From the NCBI RefSeq assembly GCF_007751035.1, contig NZ_CP036433.1, positions 248,001 to 312,000 on the forward strand: a stretch of 64,000 nt of DNA. Direction: 5' to 3'. The notes under the pieces are model-generated. The model was given only the letters and a program-made list of their open reading frames with translations, did no database searches and was not told the DNA's origin. Below, piece after piece: positions 45,837 through 54,757 of the stretch. The translations under genes were made by a program, and so were the position numbers. Each line of letters opens with the position of its first letter. Position 1 is the first letter of the stretch. The stretch comes from Lignipirellula cremea. GTDB taxonomy: Bacteria; Planctomycetota; Planctomycetia; Pirellulales; Pirellulaceae.

Positions 45837-46514
45837 ATGCGAGCACGAAAAATGATCTATCTCGGAATCGCCGTATTCGTCGGCGCCGCGACGTATTTTG
45901 GATGGAAATCCACCGCCCGGGGAGCCTATGAATCGGCCGAGTACAAGGTGGTCGAAACAGACGGATCGTTCGAGATTCGCGAATACCCCGAGCTGTTGCT
46001 GGTAACCACCAGGTCGGAGTTTGCGGCGAAAGCCGACGATGGCAGCTTCATGCGTCTGTTTCGCTACATTAGTGGATCGAACGACGCGGAGCAGAAGGTC
46101 GCGATGACCACTCCCGTCTTCATGGAACCGGACGCGGGCAAAACGCCAGGCCAAATGGGCTTCGTCATTCCCAAGAAGATCGCGGAGCAAGGAGCGCCGA
46201 CGCCCAAGGGCGAAAATGTCCGTCTGCAGAAACGGACCGGTGGTCGCTTTGCCGTGATTCGTTTCCCCGGTCGCATGACCCGTGAGACAACCGACGCCGC
46301 CGAGGCCAAATTGCGGGAGTGGATTGCCGGTCGCGGACTCGAAGCGGCAGAGAAAGCGGAATTCGCAGGTTACGATCCTCCCTGGACCCCGGGGCCGATG
46401 CGTCGCAACGAAATTTTGATCCGGCTGCTGGGAGCGGAGGAGAAAGCCTCCCCCGAGGAGGAAACACTCCCGCGCTCCGAGCCAGGCGGAACAAAGCAGG
46501 ACGCCCGGGATTGA
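45837..46514 (+). CDS. SOUL-family haem-binding protein, membrane-anchored or exported
   Basis: 225 residues; GGGAG lies 7 bases before ATG 45837. An N-terminal hydrophobic segment (MIYLGIAVFVGAATYFGW) is followed by the SOUL/HBP domain: YKVVETDGSFEIREYPELLL, RLFRYISGSN, KVAMTTPVFMEP, and RRNEILIRLL near the end. SOUL proteins bind haem or related tetrapyrroles. It is followed by a membrane protein and a DUF2177 gene on the same strand, spaced 162 and 249 bases, so co-transcription is uncertain. Confidence 0.92.
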   Translation: MRARKMIYLGIAVFVGAATYFGWKSTARGAYESAEYKVVETDGSFEIREYPELLLVTTRSEFAAKADDGSFMRLFRYISGSNDAEQKVAMTTPVFMEPDAGKTPGQMGFVIPKKIAEQGAPTPKGENVRLQKRTGGRFAVIRFPGRMTRETTDAAEAKLREWIAGRGLEAAEKAEFAGYDPPWTPGPMRRNEILIRLLGAEEKASPEEETLPRSEPGGTKQDARD

Positions 46515-46676
46515 TGAGACTGCGTCGGCAACCGGCTGCCGAAATCCAATCACTCCCCCAGCACTTTCGCGTCCCGGCTTCCCCGTGGCTTTGGGCGGGC
46601 GCCGAGCAGAGAGAAAGATCCCGCGCTGTCGACCGCCAGTCTCTGCTGTCATTCGAACGCGCTTCTCGAGCGTCCC

Positions 46677-47639
46677 ATGGCTGAACAATGCTCATCGCCG
46701 AGTCGAACGGTTGTCGTCGCCGGGCCGGCGCCGCGGCGCCTGCATTCCTCCGGCTCAAAAGCCGGGCGATTACGGCCCGAACAAACGGTCGCCCTGGGCG
46801 TTGGCGCTCTGCTGCTGGCAAGCGGTTTGTTGCACATGATCTGGTGGCTCGTGGAGGGAAGCTCGCTGTCCGGGCCAATCTCTTTGCGAAAGCCGATTCT
46901 CTTCGGGATTTCGGCCGGAATGACCGTCGTCTCCCTCGGCTGGTTGATGGGCAAGATGCAGCGTCGAAAGGGCGACTTTCTGCTGGTCAGCAGCCTCAGC
47001 CTGGCGATGCTGGTGGAGGTCGGGCTGATCACCATTCAGCAATGGCGAGGCGTGGCGTCGCACTTCAACCGCGAGACTCCCTTGGACGCGGTTGTGCTCG
47101 ATGGGATTGAATGGCTGATCCTGTTCGCGACGATCGTCATTTGCGAACTAACGCGGAGGAGTTTTTTCAGGCTCGATGCCAGGGCCGACATGGTCCTGGC
47201 GATTCGCGGCGGAATGGTGCTGCTGGTGCTTTCTTGCCTGCTTGGATTTGTGCTGACGAGCTACGGCAACTACCAGGTCTCGGTTGGCCGCTCGCCCGAG
47301 ATTTTCGGCTCCGCCGGCGTGATGAAGTTCCCCCACGGCGTTCCCATGCATGCGATTCAAGCCTTGCCGCTATTGGCGTGGCTGCTTGCGCAGGTCGGCG
47401 TTCCGGAGCGATTTCGATGGCGAGCGACCGCTTGCGCTCTGGCTTCGATCGTCATTTTCACCGCGTTCAGCCTGGTGCAGACATTGACAGGAAGAGCCAG
47501 GTTCGATTTCACCTTCGCTTCCAGCGTGCTGTTGTGGATTGCCCTGATTTGCGGCGGAATGACGCTCTGGTACGGCCTGCTCCCGTTGTATGTGCGGTTG
47601 ACGAAAAGTCGTGATTCTCGCCCGCTGACGAAACGATGA
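46677..47639 (+). CDS. Polytopic membrane protein of unknown function
   Basis: 320 residues from ATG 46677. About seven to eight hydrophobic spans are visible, such as VALGVGALLLASGLLHMIWW, FLLVSSLSLAMLVEVGLITI, GGMVLLVLSCLLGFVLTSYG and SVLLWIALICGGMTLWYGLL. There is no signal peptide but a 35-residue basic N-terminal tail, and the true start may be the downstream side of this tail. I do not recognise the family. Confidence 0.8.
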   Translation: MAEQCSSPSRTVVVAGPAPRRLHSSGSKAGRLRPEQTVALGVGALLLASGLLHMIWWLVEGSSLSGPISLRKPILFGISAGMTVVSLGWLMGKMQRRKGDFLLVSSLSLAMLVEVGLITIQQWRGVASHFNRETPLDAVVLDGIEWLILFATIVICELTRRSFFRLDARADMVLAIRGGMVLLVLSCLLGFVLTSYGNYQVSVGRSPEIFGSAGVMKFPHGVPMHAIQALPLLAWLLAQVGVPERFRWRATACALASIVIFTAFSLVQTLTGRARFDFTFASSVLLWIALICGGMTLWYGLLPLYVRLTKSRDSRPLTKR

Positions 47640-47888
47640 TGGTCGCACAAATCCTGTTCCACGCGTCTTGCGGTTGAACCTCTTTCCCAGGCAACCTCAA
47701 GGACGATCGGGTTCCGGGTCCGTTAAAAGAGTAACGCATGTCGCATCCTGAACGGGTCATGATCGGCGGCAGGCCGGCCTGTGCCATACAGCGTTGAGCA
47801 AGGGAGGGAAAACGTTGCTCGCTGCTTCGCGTCATCCTTGCCGGTCCTTTTTTCACCGAACGAGAACGTCCCAGCCGGAGACCTTTTC

Positions 47889-48290
47889 ATGTTTTACGTT
47901 AAACTTTACTTCTCGATGTTGGTCTGCTTCCTGGCCGTCGATCTGCTTTGGCTGGGCGTGATTGCTCGCGGCTTCTATCAGAAGCAGTTGGAGTTCCTGC
48001 TTCGCCCGACTCCGAACTGGCCGGTTGCGATCCTCTTCTACCTGATTTACATCACCGGCATTCTGGTGTTCGTTGTCAGTCCCGCCTTGCAGTCGGAGTC
48101 CTGGCGAAAGGCCCTGCTGCTGGGTGCGTTCTTTGGTTTTGTGACGTACGCAACGTACGATTTGACCAATCATGCGACCGTGAAAAACTGGCCCTGGCTC
48201 ATTACCGTGGCGGATCTCTGCTGGGGCACAATCTTGTGTTCGACCGTTGCGACATGCGGTTATTTCGCCGGCAGATGGTTCAGTTCGTAG
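47889..48290 (+). CDS. DUF2177 family membrane protein
   Basis: 133 residues from ATG 47889 (GGAG 8 bases upstream). Four membrane spans typical of DUF2177: YFSMLVCFLAVDLLWLGVIA then RGFY, VAILFYLIYITGILVFVVSP, ALLLGAFFGFVTYATYDLTN and WGTILCSTVATCGYFAGRWF. The VDLLWLG and YDLTNHATVKNWP motifs are family signatures. No biochemical role is known. Confidence 0.92.
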   Translation: MFYVKLYFSMLVCFLAVDLLWLGVIARGFYQKQLEFLLRPTPNWPVAILFYLIYITGILVFVVSPALQSESWRKALLLGAFFGFVTYATYDLTNHATVKNWPWLITVADLCWGTILCSTVATCGYFAGRWFSS

Positions 48291-48594
48291 TCGCACTCCC
48301 GGTGAATCACGGTAAGCGTCCCGATGCGCGGTTCTTACTTCCCCAGTTCCTCCAGGAAGAATTCCCTTGGCGATGCTGCGCGAGTCGGCCAGCGGGGCTT
48401 GAGGTTCAAAGCCCCCGCGTCCGTGCGGAAAGTTTGCGTTCTCTTCGTCTGCTGACAGAGTTTCCGAAATTCTTTGGAAAAGCAGTTATCAAGGACGGCG
48501 GATAGCGGGTTACAACCCAGTGAACGATTTGAACGAATTTCAAACGTTCGCAGGTTGGTCTTTTCAGCGTTTCCTCAAAACTCGGGAGAATGGA
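48291..48594. other. Intergenic stretch before the fasciclin gene
   Basis: About 300 bases with no gene. Bases 48338-48350 (CTTCCCCAGTTCC) equal one outer end of the 101-bp MITE-like element, but no second end or core follows, so this may be a solo end or chance. An in-frame ATG at 48520 of the next gene was rejected in favour of 48595. Confidence 0.4.
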
Positions 48595-49608
48595 ATGTTT
48601 CGCAAATTGATGTTCGGAGCGGCCGCTATGTCGGCCTTGTTGATGACCCAGGCAGCGGCCCGCACTCAGGCAGCTGAAGCGAAGGATATCGTCACGACAG
48701 CCGTGAACGCCGGTTCCTTCAAGACACTGGCGACCGCCCTGAAGGCGGCCGGTCTGGTCGAAACGCTGCAAGGGAAAGGTCCCTTCACCGTGTTCGCTCC
48801 CTCGGACGCCGCCTTCGCCAGTCTGCCAGCGGGAACGGTCGAAAAGCTGCTCCAACCGGAGAACAAACAACAGCTGGTCGCGGTGCTTGCCTATCATGTT
48901 GTCCCTGGCAAAGTGATGGCTGCCGACGTGACGCAGCTGACCGGCGCTGCGACGGTCAATGGTCAAAGGATTGATATCAAGGTTGACGGCTCGACGGTTT
49001 TCGTCGATCAGGCCAAAGTCGTCGCCGCTGACATCGCCTGTTCCAACGGCGTCATCCATGTGATCGATCAGGTAATCCTGCCGTCGAGTGATGACCTTCC
49101 GACCACCGCTCTCAACGCCGGGAAATTTGGAACCCTGCTGGCCGCCGCCAAAGCTGCGGGTCTGGTTTCCGTATTGTCCGGGGATGAGCCGCTGACCGTG
49201 TTCGCTCCCACGGATGCGGCTTTCGAGAAGCTTCCTGACGGCGTCCTGGAGAGTTTGCTGCTGCCGAAAAACAAAGACAAGCTGGCCGCTGTCCTGAAGT
49301 ATCATGTGGTTGCCGGACGCGTCTACTCGAATCAGGTCCTGGACCAGAAGGAATTGAAAACGGTTCAAGGCGGCGTGCTGACGGTGTCCGTGAAAAACGG
49401 CGTTGCGACGATTAATGGAGCGGGACTGGCGGCCACGGATATCGACGCCAGTAATGGGGTGATTCATGTCATCGACAGCGTGCTGTTGCCTGCCGCCCCT
49501 GACCAGGGGGCGAACATCGCTCCTGCGAAAACACAGCATGTCTCGCGTATCTGCCCCACAACGGGGCGCGTCGTGAGCTACCGCGTGCTGCCGACTCGCG
49601 GCCGTTAA
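48595..49608 (+). CDS. Secreted protein with two fasciclin (FAS1) domains
   Basis: 337 residues; ATG 48595 has GGGAG 6 bases upstream and a signal peptide ([20 protein letters not shown]). FAS1 domain 1 spans ~32-155 ([43 protein letters not shown]) and domain 2 ~168-295 ([43 protein letters not shown]). The two are close copies, pointing to an internal duplication. FAS1 domains mediate adhesion or polymer contact at the cell surface. A short basic tail with one Cys ends the protein. It is followed by a strong palindrome. Confidence 0.93.
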   Translation: MFRKLMFGAAAMSALLMTQAAARTQAAEAKDIVTTAVNAGSFKTLATALKAAGLVETLQGKGPFTVFAPSDAAFASLPAGTVEKLLQPENKQQLVAVLAYHVVPGKVMAADVTQLTGAATVNGQRIDIKVDGSTVFVDQAKVVAADIACSNGVIHVIDQVILPSSDDLPTTALNAGKFGTLLAAAKAAGLVSVLSGDEPLTVFAPTDAAFEKLPDGVLESLLLPKNKDKLAAVLKYHVVAGRVYSNQVLDQKELKTVQGGVLTVSVKNGVATINGAGLAATDIDASNGVIHVIDSVLLPAAPDQGANIAPAKTQHVSRICPTTGRVVSYRVLPTRGR

Positions 49609-49626
49609 AGTAGATTTTCGATCCAG

Positions 49627-49656
49627 GTTGAGGCCTGCCCCGGGGCAGGCCTCAAC
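49627..49656. terminator. 15-bp perfect palindrome, bidirectional terminator candidate
   Basis: GTTGAGGCCTGCCCC is followed at once by its exact reverse complement, with no spacer. It lies 18 bases after the fasciclin stop and 130 bases before the stop of the convergent amidohydrolase gene. The T-run is short (TTTT at 49661 on the plus side), so the hairpin may act in both directions with modest efficiency. Confidence 0.6.
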
Positions 49657-49785
49657 GTACTTTTCGCCGGTCGATTTGTGGCAAGCTGCAGGTAAAAGTC
49701 TGGCAGTGTACAACAGCTTCCACGGTCAAAAGGCCGTAGCCCCATGCAAGCAGGGCATCGGCCGCAACCATGTTCCGTTCGTCGT

Positions 49786-51399
49786 TCAGCGGGGAGCCGT
49801 CTCCGTGTCGCGCTTGGAAGGATGTCGCAAAGCCTTTCCCGCCAGTGCGCCGGTCGGCGTTCCCTGGAAGACGGCCGCAGTTCCGTTGACGAAAACATAG
49901 TGGACGCCAGCACCATAACGGTGCGGATCTTCGTACGTCGCTCGATCAAGAATCTCTTGTGACGAGAAGACCACGACATCGGCCGCATAGCCCGGCCGCA
50001 AGACACCGCGATCCGTCAGACCGAGGATCTCGGCAGGCAGGCCTGTGCAGCTGCGCACGGCCTGACCCAGCGGCAGGACTTTCTCTCGCGCGGCGTAGTA
50101 TCCCAGCTTCCGTGGGAAAGTTCCGTAGTTGCGAGGATGCGGCTTGTCGGCGCCGGGAATCATGGCCGATCCGTCCGAAGCCGTCGCGACCCAGGGGAAT
50201 TGCATCACGTAGCGAACGTCGCCTTCGTCAATATGAAAGACTACGGTGCGGCCGCCATGCCGCGCGAGATCGATCGCCACGTCGATCGGATCCAGTTGCT
50301 CCGACAAGGCGACCTGGGCGATGGTCTGTCCGACCCAATCCGGGTGACGGGCGCGGGAGATCAAATACCGCCGGCCGTCGTCGCGTTGCCGGATCTTGGC
50401 GCCGATCGACTCACGAATCCGCTTCCGGTCGGCCGAGTCGGCCAGGCGAGCGTCGATTGCTTTGTCGCCGCCTTGCCGCGCCCAGTCAGGAATAAAACGA
50501 TGGGCCGAGCCGCTGCCGGCGATGTACGGATACTGATCGGCCGTGACAACCTGGCCCGCGTCGCGGGCGTCCTCGATCAGGGCGGCCGCCTGACGGATCA
50601 ACCCGCCCCAGGCCTCTTCCCCCACGGCTTTGAAGTGCGATACGTGCACGGGCAGCCCACCGCGACGGCCGATCTTGAGCAGTTCTTCGACGGAACTCAA
50701 CAACCGACCGGCGCTCTCGCCACGCATATGGCTGGCATAGATTCCGCCGTGACGACCGACGATCTTCGCCAGTTCGATCACCTCTTCGGTCTCGGCGTAA
50801 GAGCCGGGCGTATACACCAGCCCGGTCGACATTCCCCAAACGCCGTCGCGCATGGCGGCCTCCGTAAGCTTGCGCAGCCGGTCGAGCTCGTCGGCGGTCG
50901 GCGCGCGCTGGTCGCTTCCCATCGCTTCCTTCCGCAGCGAGCCGTGCGGCAGCAAATGGGCCACGTTCGTGCCCGCGCCGTCGTCGTCGATCTGGTCGTA
51001 ATAGGCGGCCGCATGCACCGGGCCAAAACCACAGTTTCCGGTGACCACCGTCGTGCAGCCTTGCATCAGGTAGTTCACATTGCCGCGAGTTTCAGCCGCC
51101 AGAATCGGTTTGTCGCTATGGTTATGCAGGTCGATGAAGCCAGGCGCCACCGCTAGTCCGCTGCAGTCGATCTTGAGCCCAATCTTTCCCCTGGCAAACG
51201 TTCCCACCGCCACGATGCGATCGTCGCGCAGCGCCACATCGCCGACAGTCGGCTCCCCATCGCTCCCGTCGTAGATGAGGCCGCCGACCAACAGCACATC
51301 GGCGTCGATCGGCTCCTCAGCGAGCATCTGGGAAGCGCCCAGGGCGAAGCCAATAGCAAAGACCGAGCACGCCATTTTCAACAAAGCAGGAAATTTCAC
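49786..51399 (-). CDS. N-acyl-D-amino-acid deacylase-type amidohydrolase
   Basis: 537 residues from a GTG at 51399 (ATG 51375 is an alternative), with a signal peptide (MACSVFAIGFALGASQMLAE). It has an amidohydrolase TIM-barrel: APGFIDLHNHSD (metal ligands H92 and H94), GNCGFG (C123, equivalent to the metal-bridging cysteine of D-aminoacylases), YASHMRGES, VHVSHFKA, and SDGSAMI with the catalytic Asp. The C-terminal beta-subdomain reads GVLRPGYAADVVVF. It hydrolyses N-acylated D-amino acids or related amides; the exact substrate is unknown. Export suggests use on cell-wall-derived or environmental material. No partner gene is adjacent. Confidence 0.92.
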   Translation of the reverse strand: MKFPALLKMACSVFAIGFALGASQMLAEEPIDADVLLVGGLIYDGSDGEPTVGDVALRDDRIVAVGTFARGKIGLKIDCSGLAVAPGFIDLHNHSDKPILAAETRGNVNYLMQGCTTVVTGNCGFGPVHAAAYYDQIDDDGAGTNVAHLLPHGSLRKEAMGSDQRAPTADELDRLRKLTEAAMRDGVWGMSTGLVYTPGSYAETEEVIELAKIVGRHGGIYASHMRGESAGRLLSSVEELLKIGRRGGLPVHVSHFKAVGEEAWGGLIRQAAALIEDARDAGQVVTADQYPYIAGSGSAHRFIPDWARQGGDKAIDARLADSADRKRIRESIGAKIRQRDDGRRYLISRARHPDWVGQTIAQVALSEQLDPIDVAIDLARHGGRTVVFHIDEGDVRYVMQFPWVATASDGSAMIPGADKPHPRNYGTFPRKLGYYAAREKVLPLGQAVRSCTGLPAEILGLTDRGVLRPGYAADVVVFSSQEILDRATYEDPHRYGAGVHYVFVNGTAAVFQGTPTGALAGKALRHPSKRDTETAPR

Positions 51400-51626
51400 G
51401 GCGTTACCAAAGAGGTTTCTAGAAGGACATCAGCGATTGCTTGTCGCCCGATTGTCTCCCACGCCAAGGCGGAAGGCAACAAGAATGATGGCATTGGCAG
51501 AAGCAAAGCACCCTCTCCACCGCGACGCCTGGCAGGCAGAGCTTACTGCAGCTTCCAAGCCCAAATTGGCTCTTGACGGTCGCTTACCAAAGGTCGGCCA
51601 TTCAGACTGATCGCGACGGACAAGAC

Positions 51627-51670
51627 CCAACAGTTCTTCCAGCGGTCCGTGCTGGTCGAAGTCCTTGAGG
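51627..51670 (-). pseudogene. 44-bp exact fragment of a DUF1552 3' end
   Basis: Identical over 44 bases to 2265-2308, which encode the C-terminal DQHGPLEELL region of the DUF1552 gene at 2260. Flanking bases do not match. It lies in an 809-bp gap otherwise lacking genes (51400-52208). Confidence 0.7.
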
Positions 51671-51689
51671 GCCGTAGAAGCTGAGTTTG

Positions 51690-52049
51690 GGCTTAGCCCG
51701 AGTCGCAGGCGGACCCGCTGATTTCACCGGTCAGAACGTGCGGTCGCCGTCGCTTGAGCAGCGCGGCGACGACGTGCAGGGAAAGAAAGCCAGCGGGCTG
51801 CTGATGGTCGATGGCGTGCTGTATCTATTGGCTCGTAATGCTGCCAATTCGCAGCTTGCCTGGTCGCACGACCGGGGCCGCACCTGGACCTGGAGCGACT
51901 GGAAATTCACGGAGAGTTTCGGCTATCCGACGCTACTGAACTTTGGACGAAATTACGCCGGCGCCCGCGACGAATATGTCGATGTCTATTTTTTCCGGCG
52001 ACGATCACTTTTCGGTACGACAAGCAACGCTCCGCGTCGCGAAACCTTG
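51690..52049 (+). pseudogene. Fragment of a secreted sialidase/BNR-like protein gene
   Basis: The frame reads KASGLLMVDGVLYLLARNAA, SQLAWSHDRGRTWTWSDWKF and GYPTLLNFGRNYAGARDEYV, resembling the start of a BNR/sialidase-like blade family with the Asp-box-like SHDRGRTW. There is no start codon in a proper context, signal peptide or C-terminus. Near 51985 coding potential seems to shift frame (FSGDDHFSVRQATLRVAKPW), and the MITE-like element begins at 52050. It is interpreted as a remnant truncated on both sides. The family is tentative. Confidence 0.5.
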
Positions 52050-52150
52050 GGAACTGGGGAAGAATAACTTCGGCTCACAGGAGTAGAACCGCCCGACGCT
52101 AGCGCGTTCGGCTTACTATACAAAAACCGAAGTTATTTTCCCCTCGTTCC
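52050..52150. mobile_element. 101-bp MITE-like element, copy B (inverted relative to copy A)
   Basis: Reverse complement of 43967-44067 with two mismatches. Taken as GAAC...GTTC, it is flanked by CTTGG on the left and CTTGA on the right, a 4-of-5 match to a target duplication. It ends the sialidase-like fragment and lies 58 bases from the end of the WD40 gene at 52209. No transposase is encoded, so mobilisation would need an enzyme supplied from elsewhere in the genome. Confidence 0.75.
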
Positions 52151-52208
52151 TTGACGACCCTTCTGGGTGCGACCCTGTGTCACGCTGCGAATACTTTGGC
52201 CCTGGGGA

Positions 52209-53408
52209 CTACGACTGCAGGCGCCAGAGGTGGACGGCGCCGGCGATGTCGGCGGCGGCGACGGTTTGTTGATCGGGAGAGATGGCGAGGCCGTGCATCC
52301 AGTCTTTGTACTTGGCGCCAAGGGGCTTGGTGAGGGCGGCGACTTCTTTGCCATCGGCGAATTGCCAAATGCGGACCGTCGTGTCGCGTCCGCTGGAAAG
52401 AACGTACTTGCCGTCAGCGGAGAAGGTCACGTCGCAGGCGCCTTGGCTGTGACCGGTGACGGTTTGCAAGATCTGGCCGCTTTCGACGTCGACAAAGAGA
52501 ATTTTGCCGTGTCCTTCGCCGCCCTGGCCGACGGCGAGAAACTTGCCATCGGGAGAGAACGCTGCACAGACAAGGCCGCGTCCGAGCAGTTTGATCCAGA
52601 CGGTCAGATAGGTATACGTATCGGTGCGCGATTCGTCTTTGACGCTGGGCGTCCAAACCTTCAGGAGGTCGAGCTTTAACGATCCATCCTCACAGTTCCA
52701 TAACCTTGCCTGAGCCGCCGGGACATCGAAATTGTCGCGTTTGCCGCCAAAGTCGCAAGTAAACGCGGTCTTGCCATCGGGCGACAGGGCAGCCGAGCGG
52801 ACCCAGGTGTGCGGATAGCCGGACCAGCGAGAAATCTCTTTCTGCGTGGCCAGGTCCCAGACGATGGAAAGGCCCGTATCATCGCCAGAGATCAGCCGTT
52901 TGCCATCGGCGCTGACGCCAAGACTGAAGATCCAGCCATCGTGCCCGTTGAGGATGTGCTTCGCCGCCACGGTTTCGACCGAAGCGCCGGGCGCATTGAG
53001 GATTGCTTCTTTCTCTTCCGTCGGTTTGGTACGCGCCCTGCGTTCGCGATCCTGCTGGTCGATCACAACCGTTTCGCTGCCGCTGGCCGGGGCATCGACA
53101 TCCCAGATGCGCAGGGTGTGATCCAGGCTGGCGGAGATGAGCGTCTTGCCGTCGGGAGCAGCGCATAAATGCGTGATGCCGTTGGTGTGACCATCGAGTC
53201 GACGGACGGGCGCGAAATTCGGCGGCTCGCTGGTCTCCGACTTTTCCTGGTTGTCGGTCTCGGCCGACTCCGGCAAGTCCCAGACAAAAATTTGACCTGA
53301 CTTGTTTCCAGCGGCAAGGCGGCGACTGTCGCCAAGGAAAGCAACCGAGGTGGTCCAATCGCCTTCGAACAATAATTGCCATTGCTGGACGGGTTTGTTG
53401 ATTTGCAT
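52209..53408 (-). CDS. WD40-repeat beta-propeller protein
   Basis: 399 residues without a signal peptide. WD40 units are visible: TTSVAFLGDSRRLAAGNKSG, GITHLCAAPDGKTLISASLD/HTLRIWD, WIFSLGVSADGKRLISGDDT, VRSAALSPDGKTAFTCDFGG, VCAAFSPDGKFLAVGQGGEG, ACDVTFSADGKYVLSSGRDT and HGLAISPDQQTVAAADIAGA. It is third in a minus-strand set after PSCyt2-PSD1 and DUF1501, with 40 bases separating it from DUF1501. This is the same trio, in a different order, as the first part of the 10.3-14.3 kb unit. Confidence 0.9.
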   Translation of the reverse strand: MQINKPVQQWQLLFEGDWTTSVAFLGDSRRLAAGNKSGQIFVWDLPESAETDNQEKSETSEPPNFAPVRRLDGHTNGITHLCAAPDGKTLISASLDHTLRIWDVDAPASGSETVVIDQQDRERRARTKPTEEKEAILNAPGASVETVAAKHILNGHDGWIFSLGVSADGKRLISGDDTGLSIVWDLATQKEISRWSGYPHTWVRSAALSPDGKTAFTCDFGGKRDNFDVPAAQARLWNCEDGSLKLDLLKVWTPSVKDESRTDTYTYLTVWIKLLGRGLVCAAFSPDGKFLAVGQGGEGHGKILFVDVESGQILQTVTGHSQGACDVTFSADGKYVLSSGRDTTVRIWQFADGKEVAALTKPLGAKYKDWMHGLAISPDQQTVAAADIAGAVHLWRLQS

Positions 53409-53448
53409 GATGGTTCTTTCGGACTTTATTCGCAGCAGATGGGCGGCC

Positions 53449-54720
53449 TTACAGCAGGATGTCTTTCACGACGCGATGCCCGAATTGGGCCAGCGGAATG
53501 GGTCGGACACCGGCGAAGTTCTCGGTTGTGGGATCGATTCCTAGCGCGGTATAGATGGTCGCGAAGAGATCGCCCTCAGTCACTTTGTCTTCGATCACGT
53601 CGACGCCGTCCTTGTCCGAGGCGCCGTAGACGAGCCCGCCTTTGACGCCGCAACCGGCCAGCGCTGTGGTCCAACTGCGGACGTAATGATCCCGCCCGCA
53701 GCGGTTGTTGATCTTGGGCGTGCGGCCAATCTCGCCCATCCAGACGATAAGGGTGTCATCAAGCAGCCCGCGGTCTTCCAGGTCGGTAATCAAGGCCGCC
53801 CAGGCATGTTCCATGGGGGGGACGTGCGCTTTGTGCCCTTCGAAGTTGTCGCCATGGAAGTCGTAGTCGGTGTGTCGGACCTCCACAAAAGCGACGCCGG
53901 CCTCGACCAGCCGCGCGGCGGTCATCATGCGGCGACCGATCTGCGAGTCGCCGTACGTGTCGCGGTTTTTTTCCCACTCTGCGTCGAGCGCGAAGGTGTC
54001 GCGGACGTTGTTCAATCGCCGCGCCTGGTCATACGCTTCCTGGTGCACACGGAGGGGTTCGGCGGTGCGATCCTGTGAGAATTGTTCTTCGACAAAATTT
54101 CGCAGATGATGGCGGCGCAGCTCCTGTTCTGCAGGAAACCTGTTGGCGGAGAATTGCGGCAAGTTGCCATCGCGGTCGAGGGCAAAGGACTGGTACTGCG
54201 GTCCCAGGATGCCAGCACCACCGCCGCCGCCGGACGCCAGATTGACGAAGTTTGGCAAGTCGGAGTCGGTATTGCCGCAGTACTTGGCGACAATCGCGCC
54301 CAGTTCCGGGTAACGCACGGCGGGCGTCTGGGTCCAACCCGTGTGCATCGAGTAAGTGCCGCCGCCATGGTCGACCTGCGAGGTCCGCATGGAGCGAATG
54401 ACGGTCAGCTTATCCATCTTTTGCGAGATTTTCGGCATCAGTTCGCAAACGCGCGCGCCGGCGACATTGGTCGAGATTTCTCGAAAGGGCCCGCCATGGG
54501 GACGGCCGACTTTCATATCAAACGTTTCGAACTGGCTGCAGCCGCCTTGGAGCCAAATCAGAATGCAGTGTTTGCCCTTCTTTTTGACTTCATCCGCCAT
54601 GGCGTCGGAGTTGAACAACCCGCCCCAGTTCATCACGGCGCCCCCGGCGGCGGTCGTCAAAACTCCCTTGAGGAGAGCTCGACGGCTGACATGGTCCTGG
54701 GGAGTGCAGAAAGACTTCAT
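53449..54720 (-). CDS. DUF1501 family Tat-exported protein
   Basis: 423 residues; AAGGA lies 8 bases before ATG 54720. HVSRRALLKGVLTTAAGGAV is a Tat-type signal. Hallmarks are CILIWLQGGCSQFETFDMKV, ARLVEAGVAFVEVRHTDYDF, LIVWMGEIGRTPKIN, GRDHYVRSWTTALAGCGVKG and IYTALGIDPTTENFAGVRPI. The usual GGPSQ is GGCSQ, and the usual GEFGRT is GEIGRT. It is closest in style to the DUF1501 protein at 10256, matching the similar gene sets. Confidence 0.92.
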   Translation of the reverse strand: MKSFCTPQDHVSRRALLKGVLTTAAGGAVMNWGGLFNSDAMADEVKKKGKHCILIWLQGGCSQFETFDMKVGRPHGGPFREISTNVAGARVCELMPKISQKMDKLTVIRSMRTSQVDHGGGTYSMHTGWTQTPAVRYPELGAIVAKYCGNTDSDLPNFVNLASGGGGGAGILGPQYQSFALDRDGNLPQFSANRFPAEQELRRHHLRNFVEEQFSQDRTAEPLRVHQEAYDQARRLNNVRDTFALDAEWEKNRDTYGDSQIGRRMMTAARLVEAGVAFVEVRHTDYDFHGDNFEGHKAHVPPMEHAWAALITDLEDRGLLDDTLIVWMGEIGRTPKINNRCGRDHYVRSWTTALAGCGVKGGLVYGASDKDGVDVIEDKVTEGDLFATIYTALGIDPTTENFAGVRPIPLAQFGHRVVKDILL

Positions 54721-54757
54721 CGTGGCAGTCCTTAGAGATTGGCATGGTTTGCCAGAA

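Noticed and set aside
51430-51630. 66-codon minus-strand frame upstream of the D-aminoacylase-like gene
   Set aside because: No ribosome site or similarity, and it overlaps debris; treated as noise.
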